A stretch of 64,000 bases of DNA from Scortum barcoo (taxonomy: Eukaryota; Chordata; Actinopteri; Centrarchiformes; Terapontidae): NCBI GenBank assembly GCA_023238725.1, contig CM041534.1, positions 3,360,449 through 3,424,448 on the forward strand, read 5' to 3'. The notes under the pieces are model-generated. The model was not told the DNA's origin, searched no databases, and was given only the letters and a program-made list of their open reading frames with translations. Shown here piece after piece: positions 31,745 to 44,181 of the stretch. The number at the start of each line of letters is the position of its first letter. Position 1 is the stretch's first letter. Position numbers and translations under genes: made by a program.

Positions 31745-33060
31745 TGTCATTTTACCAGAAACCATTTACTAAGTGTCAGAATATGGACATTTTTACCATG
31801 TGTGGTTTGATGGCAAAGACCTTGCTTAAAAAACTGTTTTTGGAATCAAACTAGTTTCTTTTTTCCAAATTGAAAACCTGTTTCATCCCACTTCTCAAGA
31901 CTCAGTGAGCTGCGTGCCCGTCACAGCCAACATCATTTTTTTAATTTCATCCTAAATGTGTGTTCTCAGTTAAAAGCTTAAACTGTGAAGCCAGTTATTG
32001 AAGATGAAACTGTGTTGACACCGAGCATGAACCACGGTAGGTGACGTGTAACAACAAAATGACAGCACTGTTACTAGGGGCTAAGTGCTAATCTTGGTTG
32101 GGGGGGGGGACTGAATTCTCAGAGGATATTTAAGTAAAAAAGAGGCTTACTGGTGTGGTTCTGCCCTAGTTCTCACCAATACTTTGTCAGTGTGTGAATG
32201 TGAGATACGTGTATGTGTAATGGTGTGTGTGTGTGTGTTTGTGCACATCTAAGCCTCAGACCGTGCATGCGCATTCACAAACTGCTGTGTGTGTGTACAT
32301 TTTACTGTAATCCTGCCTGTGTGTTCATGGATCAAAACCACATGTGTCATTTTTGCACAAAGAGTATGATCAATGCAACATTCTTCAGCAGCCAATGAGG
32401 AGACAGCCCTTGTTACTGGGCAGTTATGTGTTTATTTTTTCCCCTGTTCTTTCGTGAGGTCGATGTCACGCGTCAAGCCTCATAGACTCTCAGATCAGCG
32501 TGAGTCTTTACGACACACCAGGGTCCTGCGGTTGTGATGAACATCAGCACTCTCACTGGTTTTGTGGGTCAACCAGTATTGAGCTACGGGTGCAGCCCAG
32601 CTCACAACACATGTACTTGTGTGCACAGGTTTTATACCCAGAGCAAAGGTCATGTAGGAAATTCTCCTCTCAAAAGTCCAGGATATTGGCGAGTTGGTGA
32701 AGGAAAGTCTCCATTGATTTTTTTTTTCTACAGCAATCTGCAAGTCAGATTTCTCTAATTTTATTGCAAAAAAACTCAAATCAGCACCTTTTATTTATGA
32801 AATAGTTTTCTTACCTCTGCAGGCTGACATAATATGAAATACAGTATATCATAATAGTTGTGTATTTTTAGTTTTTGGTTAAAATTGTTAGATTACTATC
32901 ATGATTATCACTGACGAAAGATGACAGGTTGTATTTACCACGTTTGCATCTACTACACTCAGAAAATACTGACTGAAATGTTGGCTTCATTACACATAAC
33001 AGCAGTAATGTGTTTATATTTGAGTATGTGTGTATATTTTGTTGGGGTGAACCTCTAAAC
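31745..33060. other. Intergenic, no gene seen
   Basis: Mixed AT-rich sequence with short TG-rich patches near 32220-32300. Chance reading frames only. Confidence 0.4.
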
Positions 33061-33064
33061 TCCA

Positions 33065-33556
33065 AATTTATTAACCAATAAGTTGATTATCAGAAAATTA
33101 TTTATTCACTATTTTGATCAATTAGTAATTTAGTTATCAAGCACTAATGAGAATTTCCTGCATGTCTCTGTTTTATATGGTTATGAATTGAATGTGTTTG
33201 TGTTTTGGGGAGTTAAATTTCACATTTTATTTACTGATTTACTTATTTATTGATTCAGTTTACTCCTTAACTATGGTCTGGTGTCAGGTATGTATGGAGG
33301 ATGCTAAAAATAGTCCAATTTAGTTTAAAAAAAATGAGAGGCAACCTTATTAAAATCCCATCATGTGTGATATTCATGCACTTGTCTAATGTAACCTTTT
33401 CACATTATCAAAAAACCCCTACATTTCTGAAAAACACAACCACAGTGTTCCTAACTGGCTCTGGAAACTTGTCACTGACATTTTATAGTTTATATAATTA
33501 ATCAAATAATTAATCAACCCATTAATTGATGATTAAACTGTTGGTTGCAGCCTAAT
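33065..33556 (+). repeat. Decayed AT-rich teleost dispersed repeat, copy 2
   Basis: The left part reads 'aaccaataagttgattatca' with 'cactattttgatcaattag'. The right part reads 'gacattttatagtttatata' with 'attaatcaacccattaattg' and ends in 'gttggttgcagcctaa', the typical right end of this family. The middle is diverged. It has the same family features as the copy at 31470-31740. Confidence 0.6.
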
Positions 33557-33559
33557 ATT

Positions 33560-35840
33560 TTGTTTCTAAAATGTTGATGTTTAAAGTAACTAATAACACC
33601 AACTTATGTCCTCCAAATTAAGAAAAATATTTATTTGAGTAGATATACTGAGTTACTTTCCATATCTAATCTAAATCTAAAAAAAAAAACAAAGTCGTGA
33701 TTTCATATGAGAATACAAACTAAATATTTTCAAGAGCACATTCACTGTTTTATCTGTTCCTGAGGACTTTGGAAATTAACAGCACCTTCTGACAATATTG
33801 TGGTCAAATCTAATAATAAAAACTAGGCCTTCGGAAATGACCAAACTAACAGAAAACATTCAGCTTGATTACAACACTCATGGATTCACGTTGTGCTCCA
33901 GCAGCAGCACCGGCCCTGACCACATGGTGGCATCAGAAATCACTGACTCAGGCCATGAATTCAGCACCGCCAATGAGCTGAACGGAGAGAAATCCTCTTT
34001 ACTGGAAGGGTTCAACTTTAATCTTAACAATCTCTTTTCACCCCCTATGTAAAAACCATACGTCAATAACAATAAGGCAAAAAACATCTGCCTGAAGCCC
34101 TCGGACAAGTAAACACGAGGAACAACAAAGGGATTTACAGATGAGACATCTAGTTACTGATAACCTGATCTCTACATTAACAGCATGTCCACATTATTCA
34201 CTGAAGATGGATACATGTGTTTTGCATACACAGAAGATTAAGCTTATTTTGTGTACTGGTTCTCTGTCATGTTGGTGAAGTTGTTCAGTGAAACATTAAA
34301 AAAGCCTTTGGAGATGTTGATTCCCAGCTGAGGTATTTTAACTGATGCGGATTTAAATGTTTGTGTCCCCAGCGTTTTCCTTTGGTTGGTCAGTGTAGGA
34401 TTTCTGTTGACAATTTTGTATTTAGGTCAGTGTGGCCCCCTCAGGGTCTGACAAACCACTTTCTCCCCGAGTCCCCATGACTGACACATTTTCTTATAGC
34501 GAATGAAGTCCTGCTCCTCCGGTTTTAAATTCTTGATGAGTAACATGTTATAAAATACAACACTAAACGCTGCTGTTGGTGCATTCTCGTTTAGATATCC
34601 CTGAATAGCATTTAGTTATCCGCCGCTACCATTGATAACATTCCTAATGGTAGTGACAATAATGTTACACAATCTGTCCGTCTATCTGTTTGTTTACCTG
34701 AATGTTAATCCCATCACTCCGTCATACACTGCAAACAGACATATGTCCCCTCTGGCCCTTGAAGATGTTGTTTTGCATAGACTGCAGCACCACGTGACCC
34801 AGCTGGCAGAGATGGCTACCTGTTGTCCCCCGCCCCTCCTCTCATCCTCACCACTTCTAGACGGCGCGGTAATAATCAGCAGCCTGGCAAAAACCAGAAT
34901 TACCAGGACATCCTCTAAGAACATAATGCCTGTCTTAGACACTGGGCATCTGTTGGCATTTCCTCATGATATGCAGGATACAGGGGAGGTGAGGAGGAGG
35001 AGGAGGGGGAAAGGGAGAGAGGGAGCTCCAGGCTGGGATTAAAGGGGAGCTGTGAAGGGGGAGAAGAGAAGGAGAGGAGATGACCTGACCACATGCTCCA
35101 TCCATAAAGCGCTTTCCTTCTGTGCTGGCCCTCTGCCCTGGACAGCCAGTCCAGGTCAAACCCAGAGCCCCCACTGGGCGATGCCCCATGCGGCAGTCAA
35201 CAACCATTGTGATCTGCAGGTCTGCCCACGCCGATGATTGGGTCTGGGGAGGGTCTCGGGAGGCCTGCAGCTTAATTTTTAACTCAGTGCTGAAACACTG
35301 AATTGAAAAGCATAAGGATGGAGGATGAACCCAAAAGCAAAAAATACTTACTTTATATTCCTTACTACCATGACTGCTTCTACTGATAACACTAATGATA
35401 ACCTTAAAAAAATAACAAGATAGAAAAAAGTAAGTAAGAAGTAATCCCTCTCAGTCATCACTTAAAGTAGAAGTGTGTGCTGTTTGTATCTGCAGAGAAC
35501 CTGCCCTCTCACTATATTTTCTTTTTTTTTCCTGTGAGGCTTCTGGGCCATTTCTAGTGATGTGCAGCTCCCAGCCAATAACAACATGAGGGGTGTAAGG
35601 GGAGGGACTCTGTTTAAAATGTAGAGACCAGGTGCCAGATCATGAACACGTGGGACCACCAGAGGCTTTGAGAGAAGAGGAGGGGCCATCTTTGAATGTT
35701 GTGTTTTCAAACAGCAACTGACAAATCCCACTTGTTAAACCATTAAAATCTCTATTAAGTTTGAATACCAACATGGAGGACCCAGCACTTTTTTTCCCTC
35801 TCATTCAAACATGTTCAGATGGTTACTCTTTCTACTGAAG
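33560..35840. other. Intergenic, no gene seen
   Basis: AT-rich up to about 34.6 kb, then a GC-richer patch at 34700-35280 without a convincing exon. A purine-rich (agg)n stretch lies at about 34985-35010. Confidence 0.4.
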
Positions 35841-35845
35841 TTGTA

Positions 35846-35905
35846 CATTAATCAATTAATCAAAAGAAGAATATTTTATACCTTCTTTTGACTAATTGAT
35901 TAATC
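35846..35905. repeat. 24-bp imperfect inverted repeat (hairpin)
   Basis: Arms 35846-35869 and 35882-35905 match at 22 of 24 positions around a 12-nt AT loop. The arms contain the 'attaatcaattaatca' motif seen at the ends of the AT-rich dispersed repeat family nearby, so this may be a minimal remnant of it. Confidence 0.85.
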
Positions 35906-35909
35906 ATTG

Positions 35910-37090
35910 CAGTACTACATACAGCATTAGGATCAATACAGCCCCCAAAAATGATTAAGTAAAGCCAACATCAACAAAACACTGACTTCATTTGAAGGTA
36001 GACTTTTCATGTAACCACACAGGCAAGCGTGGAAAATGTCAAGTCAGAATGATAGCTAATCACAATGGATGTCAACCTGCAGAGACCTTTGACGGGAAAG
36101 CTGGTCAGCATCCAATAACTCAAAGCAGATGGACAGCTATATCAAAGCTTTGATACATTTCTTGAATGACATGCAGGCACAACGCTAACTAGGAAGCTTT
36201 CCATATCATTTTGTGATGCAAATAAATATCACTACAACCGTAATATTTAATGGTAAATATTTTCTTTGTCTTTTTTATCCGCTTATGATGTTACAGGAGT
36301 TTGTTGCAGATGGGTCAAAGGGTAAACACAGCTTGCAGAAGTAACTTACTACAGCAATATATCTGGTAATGCCTTCATCTTAGTCAGGGAAAATTGTGTC
36401 TTCTTGCAATAGCCAATCAGGTCATTTTCTGGAAGGCTGAGGACTGTTTCATTGAGCACTGAGCACTGAGGTTTTTTATTACTCTGGCAGTTTTCTGGAG
36501 ATTTGATGATATATCCACACATTTATTGCTGAATTGGCTCTCAGAATAATGATTTGGGAAATCCTTAAAAAATGTTTTTATGTTAGCGCAGTCACCACCT
36601 CTGTCACTGTGCAGCACGAGTGCTACTTGTTTTTCTTGTGTTTGTTGAACTGAACAGATTTTTATTCCCACTTTGTGTCCCAAGGAATGTGCACTATGAA
36701 CAACAAGAATTTACAGTACAAAAGGAGAATGTAAGGAGAAACATGGGATCAAGAACAATTCACACACTAGACTGCACATATGTTCATTTATAAAAAGAAT
36801 AAAAGCCACTTTCAATGCCTAAATATAATTAGTTGCTCCTTAACTCTTTACAGTATAACCTACTTCTGATATGACACACCGCATTTCCTACTTCTTTAGC
36901 TTCGGCCTGAGTGTACAACGACAAAACACAACTAATTAGATGAAGGCTCCATGATTGTTGTTAGACTGCGTCATATACAGTAACCAGTCCACAATCAGGC
37001 TAAAACTTGGGCGAGCAGTCGTCTTGGGATCAATTAGTCAGTTCCCATTCTTTTCCTGCCCATGTCTGGTGAAATTAGCTCACACTGTTG
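35910..37090. other. Intergenic, no gene seen
   Basis: AT-rich intergenic DNA without recognisable exons or repeats. Confidence 0.4.
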
Positions 37091-37197
37091 CATTTTACAC
37101 CCCCCTCCTCTCCGCCCCCCTAGTCACCAACCGCCCAGAGAGTACAACGCTTTGCGCAAGGTGACTTCCAACTCCTGACAGGCTTTCTGTTGAGTAA

Positions 37198-37650
37198 ATG
37201 CGGAAGATGCCCCAGGGCAGAGTGCCAGCACCGAGGCCAGATGGGAGCCCCGGTCTCTACCTGCCACCGTCCTCCACCCGCTGCCAGTCCCCTGACACCC
37301 CCTCCTGCCATCTGTGCCGACCTGCCCCTAGCTGTCAACAGTTCAAGAGCGGGCTGTGGCGCTCCCGTCTGCGCGCGGCAGTCGACAACACAGCTGCGCA
37401 GATGTTGTCAGGGCAAAAAGATGGCGACGGCGGCGACAGCAAGGCTAACATCTGTGCTCCCTGTGGGAACAACAGAGCAGCACTTTGCAAGAAAGCCAGT
37501 CGCTGTGATAGTGTGTCAATGAGCTGCCACACATGGTGCTTCAAGTCCTGCGTGGAGTCATCAGCACTGCCCCTGGCTCATAAAGGCCCTGAAAACCCCT
37601 CACAGTCATACACAGTGCCACTACTGCATAATACTGTGTTAGTACCATAA
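37198..37650 (+). other. Unrecognised 150-codon open frame in a GC-rich patch
   Basis: A frame of 150 codons lies inside a GC-richer island (about 37080-37600). The product would be basic and proline-rich at its N-terminus and cysteine-rich in its second half (for example CHLCRPAPSC, ICAPCGN, SCHTWCFKSC). I recognise no family. Another long overlapping frame (37190-37522) shows that GC content alone can keep frames open here. It could be a chance frame, part of a non-coding transcript, or a CpG-rich regulatory element. Confidence 0.15.
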
Positions 37651-37659
37651 ATATGTTCT

Positions 37660-38071
37660 GGGGATTAAACCCAGATTAAGATACTGTAAAGTAGACAGAT
37701 TTACATCAACTAAGTAGATCACAGTGATGTGATAGCCACAAACACACCAGATCAAAGGTTACACAGCATGTAATCCAGATAGCCTTATGTTTCTTAAATC
37801 TGCCTCCCTTGCATGTTTGTGTCTGAAATGCCACGATGAAAATGTTTCAGTCAAAGTGAAGCTGCTCTCCCTCTTGCGTCCTCCGCTGTTTCCCTGTGTG
37901 GCTTGTGACTGCTGATTTTCCTGTCACTGGCTGCTCTCCCCCACCTCACTCTCTTCACGCCGCTTGATGCAGTCTGTGGCATGTGTCAGGTATAGCCCTT
38001 CATTACCACCCCGCTGCTCTCCCTCTCTCCCTCCTCACAACAACAATGCATTAGGGTGTGTTCATCTGAAT

Positions 38072-38106
<35 letters not shown>

Positions 38107-40250
38107 AAACACAGCAGAGAAGGGAAAATGAATAAAAGGACTTCATACATTTTTATGACCACACCGATAAGGTCAGTCATGTGCTGTGGTTACTAAGCAA
38201 CACTGCCACCCCATGTTGGACAGTTACGGACCAGAAGAGTCAAACTCAAATATGTTTACTATTGCTCTGTGAATTGACACCCGAGATGAGCTCCAAGCCA
38301 TAAAGTGGATCTCAGTATCTTAATGAAGTTATCTTCTTATTGTAATGGTCAACTTTTTTAATATCTTAGTTCTCAGTGGCACTGTGCATTAGTGTGACAT
38401 AAAAAAATTAGGAGAAGTGCAATGTATGAACTTTGAATGCAAACTTCCCTGTACAAATCATTCAGTACAAATTTCAGTTAAATTATAGTAATAGTGCCAC
38501 TTTTAGTGGATTATCACTCCATAGATAGAAACCTAATAGAAATGTCTTGTACATACAAAGCGGAGTTAAATTTTATGAATCACTGCCTCAGTAATCAACT
38601 CAGATCATGACAAAGTTATGAATTTTGCGTCTTCAAAAGCCCTAAAATCCCAGAATTTCCTCTGGATGACCCTGCTGTTTACTCAATCAGCCCTGGACAG
38701 GAGTGCATTGAGCCATGAGATGCAAAGCAGTCAATGAGGGGAATCAATGTAAAGATCCACTAAGGTGGACCATCAAAGAGCTCTGCTCTTTCCTCTCAGT
38801 TGGTCACTGCCTTATAAGGCGAGGTGATTATGGAAACCAATGAGGGAAAATTAGTGTTTTTCAGCCTTGTTAACAAGGGCTCTACAAGGCATTTAGTTAG
38901 TTCTCTGTTCCTAAAAAGAACAATTATGCATATTTGCAGCTAACATATTAGGAAAAAAACTGGTTGAAGGCCTTGCATCTGCAGCAGAGTGGAGTCATTT
39001 GTACATTTATGGCACAAGTTATTTGTGAAAAAAAGCTGAAGATATGACTTTTCCCTGATTGGCTCAACAGCTTGACGATATGGACAGTTGTAAATGCTTT
39101 GTTGCTTTGGCTTTGAGAGCCGAGTATCAGTTTGTGTGTTATGTGCAGTGGAAAGCTCATAGCTTATTTTCAAGCAGACACAGCACTTTCCATCCACTAA
39201 TGGCAAGGAATTACTCTCAAAGGGAACACAGCTTCTCCATTTCTTTATTCTGCAGACATGTCGACTCATTAAACTTGAATTGTGACTGTCTCACGTTCCG
39301 TTCAGAACGTATGGGCTTAGAGAAGGATTCAAAGATGATCTAATAAAAAGGGGGTCTCAGGATGTACGTTAGACTACTGTTCCTTAATTTCTACCTCATA
39401 ACGCCGTGTGAATTATTCAGCAGTCTGACCCTGGCAGCAAAGCTCCCATATTCCTCATGAGTCGCTGATCGAGATGGGTCTGACATCCCTAGTCACCTTT
39501 AAGACAGTTTTAGATATTTGCTTGTTTGAGTATCGTCAAAGTACTTGAGAGTATTTTGTAAATAAGATCCATAAATGTTTCCCCTGGGGAATCTGGCTCT
39601 CTGTAGTTTAGATTAATGGATATTATTCCCACTGTACACTGGCTTCTTGTTGAACTCATATACATATATTATATTGTAATTGAGCTGCTACAAACCTGAA
39701 CCACACAAAGGAATCAAAGTAAGCAGGACAACTTCAAAATACAAAGAGCTCAAAATGCAGAATATAAAGCTTCATATGAAGAGTATAAACCTGTCCAAAG
39801 AATCCCTCCATGATCTCCTCTCTCTCTGCTCTCCTCTCATTACAGCTGTACCGTAGTTACCAGCGGAAATAAGCAGTTGTGTTTTTGGTCGAGCCTGGAT
39901 ACTCACGACCTGACAAGTGTTTGTCACAATGTGTGCAGTGTGGGATATTTATAGGCCTTGGTCTGGTCTCTGTGTTTAGTAATAAGCACAGACTCGTTGT
40001 TACACTCACAGTATCGCTGACCTTTAGTAAACTTTGTCTCTTTGCTCTTCACAACAACTTTTCCACGTTTTTTTTTCTATCTCTAAGGTTTTGTTTCTTT
40101 GAATCAATCTTTATGGATAGATCTGTGACTAATTTTGCACAAACTGCTAATGAGCAGTGTGAGGCAGGATCTGTACCACCCATTGATAACACAGTGTTTA
40201 ATGAAATGGAAACAGCATGTTTTAGCTTTGCTAACTGTGAGGAAAGGTGA
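37660..40250. other. Intergenic, no gene seen
   Basis: No supported exon. A (GT)n(GA)n microsatellite lies at about 38073-38106. The remainder is AT-rich with chance frames. Confidence 0.45.
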
Positions 40251-40257
40251 CAGTAAT

Positions 40258-40772
40258 GCCGCCCATTTGGTCCACCACTTTGGTCCCAGCTGAAATATCT
40301 CAAGTGTTATGAGATTGATTCATGATTCTGTACAGACATTCATCCATCCCAAATGATGTGCCCTGCTGACTTTGATGATCCTGTGATTCTTCCTTTAGCA
40401 CCATTATGAGGTTGACATTTGTGGTTCACGGTCAAATGTCTCTACGATTGTTGGATGGATCACAATATTTAGTTCAGACATCTGAGCTCCACTCAGGATA
40501 AGTTGTAATAATTTTGTTACCATCTGAATTTTCATTTAACATTATCATCATGTCAAAGCCCAACGGTTTATGACCAAATACCAAGACTAACAACAAGGCC
40601 TTCAGCTTCATCTTAACTTTGTTGTTTCATGCTTATTAGCAAATGTTAGGATGCTAACATGTCAAACTAACATGGTGAACGTGTTAAACATTTTACAGCA
40701 GTGTCCAGATAAAGCATTGCTGTGTACAGAGCTGCAAGCATGGCTGTAGACTACTAGTCCCGTTTAATTTCA
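40258..40772 (+). repeat. Degenerate teleost dispersed repeat
   Basis: Characteristic phrases appear in order: 'ggtccaccactttggtccca', 'ctgaaatatctcaa', 'gtacagacattcat', 'ccattatgaggttgacattt', 'tgttggatggatcac', 'gtttatgaccaaatac', 'ttagcaaatgttaggatgct', 'aactaacatggtgaac' and 'catggctgtagact'. I recognise these as a widespread fish repeat with an internally duplicated module. An inverted fragment of the same family lies at 54650-54845. Confidence 0.65.
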
Positions 40773-40779
40773 ACCTTAC

Positions 40780-43185
40780 TGTCCAAATCTAGCATGAAAA
40801 ATGAAACTGATACACCAGAAAACAAAACATCTTTGACTCTCCATGTTCTTGACACAACAGCTGGAGGTGAAACCTGACTTATATTCTCGGCAGAGTAGGG
40901 AGTCCAGTATAAGCACATTACACTCACCATCAGAGTGTATATTGTAAGTATTCATTCTTTAAGTAGTACTGGTCAGTAAACAGTACTGTTTAAAAAAAAC
41001 ATGAAACTTTCTGTCTCAGATTCACAGCACGATCAGCCCTTTATCAGTGCAAAAGAAGTCCCAGAAATGTCTGTGAAGGTTTAACATTTAAATAACAGAA
41101 GGGTTTAAAGAGGATAATACCTTTTGATTTGATCATAACCTCACAACATATCATAGAGTTAAAGTGGGGATTAGATAAACAGGGATTGAGCTCTTTATGA
41201 CCATGCAGCCAGTGATTTTAATCCAATCTCCGTACCCAAACAGTCCACTGGGATGAACACTGAAGAGAATTATTTACAATATGGCCGAATGATTGGACAT
41301 CGCAAGCGAAAGAAAAGCAATGAATCAACGAGACTGATGAGGAAATGGGCAAGTGTCAAGTTAATTGGTACTCTTGTCTTTGTGTGAGTATTTTGTCAAC
41401 AACACAAACCAGCAACTATATGTTTGCAGTAAATAGTTCGGTTGGATTTTCTCATTCTCACACTGTACATTTAAAGTAACTATTAAATATGTACTTTTTT
41501 TAAAGGAATTCCAAGTCTCTGAGTAGATGTCCATGATTTCAATTTTTTGACAAAACATAGATGAGATAAAGGAAAACTGTGTCAGTCCAAGAGTATGGCA
41601 CAAACAGAACAGGAATGAAACACCAAAGTGTGCAGTTAAATCAAAGAGGGTGTCAGTGAGTTCCCTCATATTTCCAGCCAGTCTCATTGAGTACAGTAAC
41701 TGCCTGCAAGTGGAGCAAAATATCTACTATACGGTTTCTAATGATAATCCATCTGAAAAGTGTAATGTGGTGTGGAGAGTGCCAGGATGCAGACCAGTGC
41801 TGTACAGCAGCAAATAGAGGAGGAAGAGGAGGCGTGCATATCAGAAGGAACACAACACCAGGACTGGAAGAACAACAAACCCCCTCACCGCTGGGAGCCA
41901 ATGAGACTGACAGGAACGGGGATTAGGCAAATTCAACACAAACAAAAAAAATACTTTGTATTCAACGTGCGAGGAATAGCGCATGTTTCCTACCCTGCCA
42001 TCTTGGTTCGAATGGTTGGAGCCGGGGATAATGATCAGTTTTATTTTGGGGGATGCCTGGCTGGAAGCACATGCAGGGCCCAGACAGGCGGTGACAGGTC
42101 CTGTATTCCTGGTGCAGAGCATGCTCATGTGCAGGTCTGATGTGGACGCTAAGCCTAAGAGACAGACACTGTAACTGGGCGGAGAGCTGGAGCCCCGGCT
42201 CGCCTGCCGCACTATTTGAACATAAATGGGCCACACTAAATTCAAACGGTCACATGGCAGCGGATGTCACTGCAGTTACCATTGTGTCAGTGCACTCTAG
42301 TATCATTTCAGTTTCAATGTGTGATGCAAATGTGACTTTCTTATCACAACACCATGCCTGAGAAACACAACATGGATGTCTGTTTGCTGGAGATGCAAAA
42401 GGAAACATTTATCTTTGTCTGTTCCCCTCATGTCTCTTTAGATAGTCGGAATAATCATAAAAGAAATGATGAGTCTGCATTTGACATTTTCAGGCCCATT
42501 GTTAGATATCGATATAGAGGTCACACCTTCTTGTTTCAGATAAAATATACGTGCGCCACCAAGGCTTCAGCACGGAGCTCTTTAGATTTCACATATTAAT
42601 CCACAGCCTCTTCCTCCTCCTCCTGTGTGGCTTGAATGGAGGTGAACTCAAAGCAGGAGGCTGTGGATGCCTGACATGGCCGCCGTTTGATTCCCCCTGG
42701 TGCATTGGGGGGGTCGCTGCTTGTATTTGTCAAGGTCAATTAATGAATGCAGGGGTAAAGCTGGCAGGATCCCCAAAATGCCTCCGGGGGCTCATAAATT
42801 ATCCAGAAAACACATTAAAAGACAGGATTTGATCTCCTCCAATTAAGATAATTTATCTTTTTTTTTTTCCTCTCATCAAATGCCTACATAGTATCCAGTC
42901 AGGTGTGACCTACATCATTCCCTCTCCCTCTCACCCCTCCCTCAGCATCCATCCTCCAGCCTGCCTCACCACAGCAGTGCCAGCAAACCACAGAACGATG
43001 TCCTGCTAATTCTCTCCTGCTTATGTTAATGTGCAGTTTCCCCTCTCTGAGTGGGACACCGTGATCCGTCTTCTCTGTGATAAAACAAGTCTTTTTTTTT
43101 TTTTTTTAATAAGGCTCCTTCAGAGGTTCAGCTGTGCACCCCCTCCCAACACACACACACACACACACCCCACCCCACCCCTGCA
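40780..43185. other. Intergenic upstream of dscam, no gene seen
   Basis: No supported exon. A GC-richer patch at 41770-42240 has overlapping frames on both strands and looks non-coding. Regulatory elements for dscam may lie here but cannot be identified by eye. Confidence 0.45.
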
Positions 43186-43765
43186 CCTTTAAGGCAATGG
43201 AGAGAGTGAGGAAGGCGGCTGCGGAGAAGGAGGCGAGGGTTTTACTCCACAGTGCTCTGAGGCAGGGCAGCTCGTGAGCGCAGGGAGCGGTGTGCGCAGT
43301 TTGTGTGTGCGGCTGCGGAGGGAAGATGCGTGTGCTTGTTGCTCGCCGGACGGAGAGAGGCGGCGAAGAGAGAATGAGTTTCCAGCGCAGCTAACAATCA
43401 ACTCCATGCGCTCCTCAAATCCTCCAGCAAATCCAACTTTTACGCATTTCTGTCTCCCCGCGCAGACCTGAGATGACACGTTTGGCCGCTCTCAGCGCAT
43501 AGACTTTTCATTTCTTTCTTATTTATTGATTTTTTTTTCTTTATTCCGATTTTGGATCCTTTTTTTTTTGTTTTGTGTTGTTTTGTTGGTCCAGCCGTGG
43601 AGTTAGGTGTGCGCAGAGACACTTTGTCCTATGCGTCTCCAGCCTCTGACTCAGCAGCAGCAGCAGCAGCGGCACAGCTCACCTGGACCGGAGCGCACCG
43701 AGCTCTGCTCCCTCATGATCCACGCACAGCAGCGCTCCGACACCGGGGGACGGCGGCACTGAGGC

Positions 43766-43798
43766 CCGGCGCGGCGCGGCGCGGTGCGGTGCGGTGCG
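43766..43798. repeat. GC-rich pentanucleotide repeat
   Basis: Three copies of a GGCGC-type unit are followed by three GGTGC-type units in the predicted dscam leader. In RNA these can form stable GC hairpins. Confidence 0.85.
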
Positions 43799-43928
43799 CT
43801 CAGTCCGAGACAAGGGGGGACACGCACAGCTGTGGATCATACACTCCCGCCGTACCAGGAGACAATCAGCAGCAGGGAGAAGCTCAAACCTCCTCCTCTT
43901 CATCTTCTTCTTCCCAACGTGAAGGATT

Positions 43929-43929
<1 letters not shown>

Positions 43930-43988
<59 letters not shown>
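43930..43988. repeat. (GA)n microsatellite in dscam leader
   Basis: Nearly pure GA dinucleotides for about 60 bp, about 150 bp before the start codon. GA tracts near promoters can bind GAGA-type factors and form triplex DNA. Confidence 0.95.
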
Positions 43989-43996
<8 letters not shown>

Positions 43997-44138
43997 GGAG
44001 AAAGAAGAGATTTGCAAGCTCCCCTTTCTTTCATTGCAACTGACTTGTTGAAGAAATTAAAGGAAGAAATAACAAGAAGAAAGAGTGTGGGGAGAGAAGA
44101 AGAAAAAGCATAAGCTTGGATATTGAACGGAGCGGGGC

Positions 44139-44181
44139 ATGTGGATATTGGCTCTCATCTTTTCCCAGTGCATCTTGAATG
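44139..44181 (+). CDS. dscam: dscam first coding exon (signal peptide), 3' remainder outside window
   Basis: DSCAM is a large single-pass neuronal adhesion receptor of immunoglobulin and fibronectin-III domains. It acts in dendrite self-avoidance and synaptic targeting. Only the first coding exon is here: 14 full codons plus one base, MWILALIFSQCILN, then the donor G|GTAGGT (donor GT at 44182-44183). Human DSCAM, from memory, starts MWILALSLFQSFANV. The MWILAL block, Gln10 and Asn14 coincide, and both interrupt the codon after Asn14 in phase 1. DSCAML1 begins differently. The hydrophobic stretch is a signal-peptide start. Position next to tmprss2 in the same orientation supports the call (human 21q22). 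Which teleost duplicate (dscama or dscamb) cannot be decided, though the acat1 linkage suggests dscama. Confidence 0.82.

Larger units (their letters stand above)
43190..44138 (+). promoter_or_regulatory. dscam: GC-rich promoter / 5' leader region of dscam
   Basis: A CpG-rich island (about 43200-43860) directly precedes the dscam start codon. It contains a CAG/AGC run (about 43650-43672), a GC-rich pentamer repeat (about 43766-43798), a CTTCTT-rich stretch and a long (GA)n run (about 43930-43988). Open frames here, such as 43552-44043, translate into low-complexity peptides and are best read as leader sequence. The transcription start cannot be fixed from sequence alone. Confidence 0.6.

Noticed and set aside
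41841..42245. 134-codon minus-strand frame near 42 kb
   Set aside because: Overlaps other open frames on both strands in a GC-richer patch, with no recognisable product.
43552..44043. A 163-codon open frame upstream of dscam
   Set aside because: It translates mostly into alanine, serine and Arg-Glu runs from CAG, TCT and GA repeats. It overlaps the predicted leader and has no domain, so it is better explained as non-coding leader sequence.
44139..44181. Alternative identity of the exon as DSCAML1
   Set aside because: DSCAML1 starts with a different signal peptide as I recall it, whereas MWILAL, Gln10, Asn14 and the splice phase fit DSCAM, and the tmprss2 neighbour fits 21q22.
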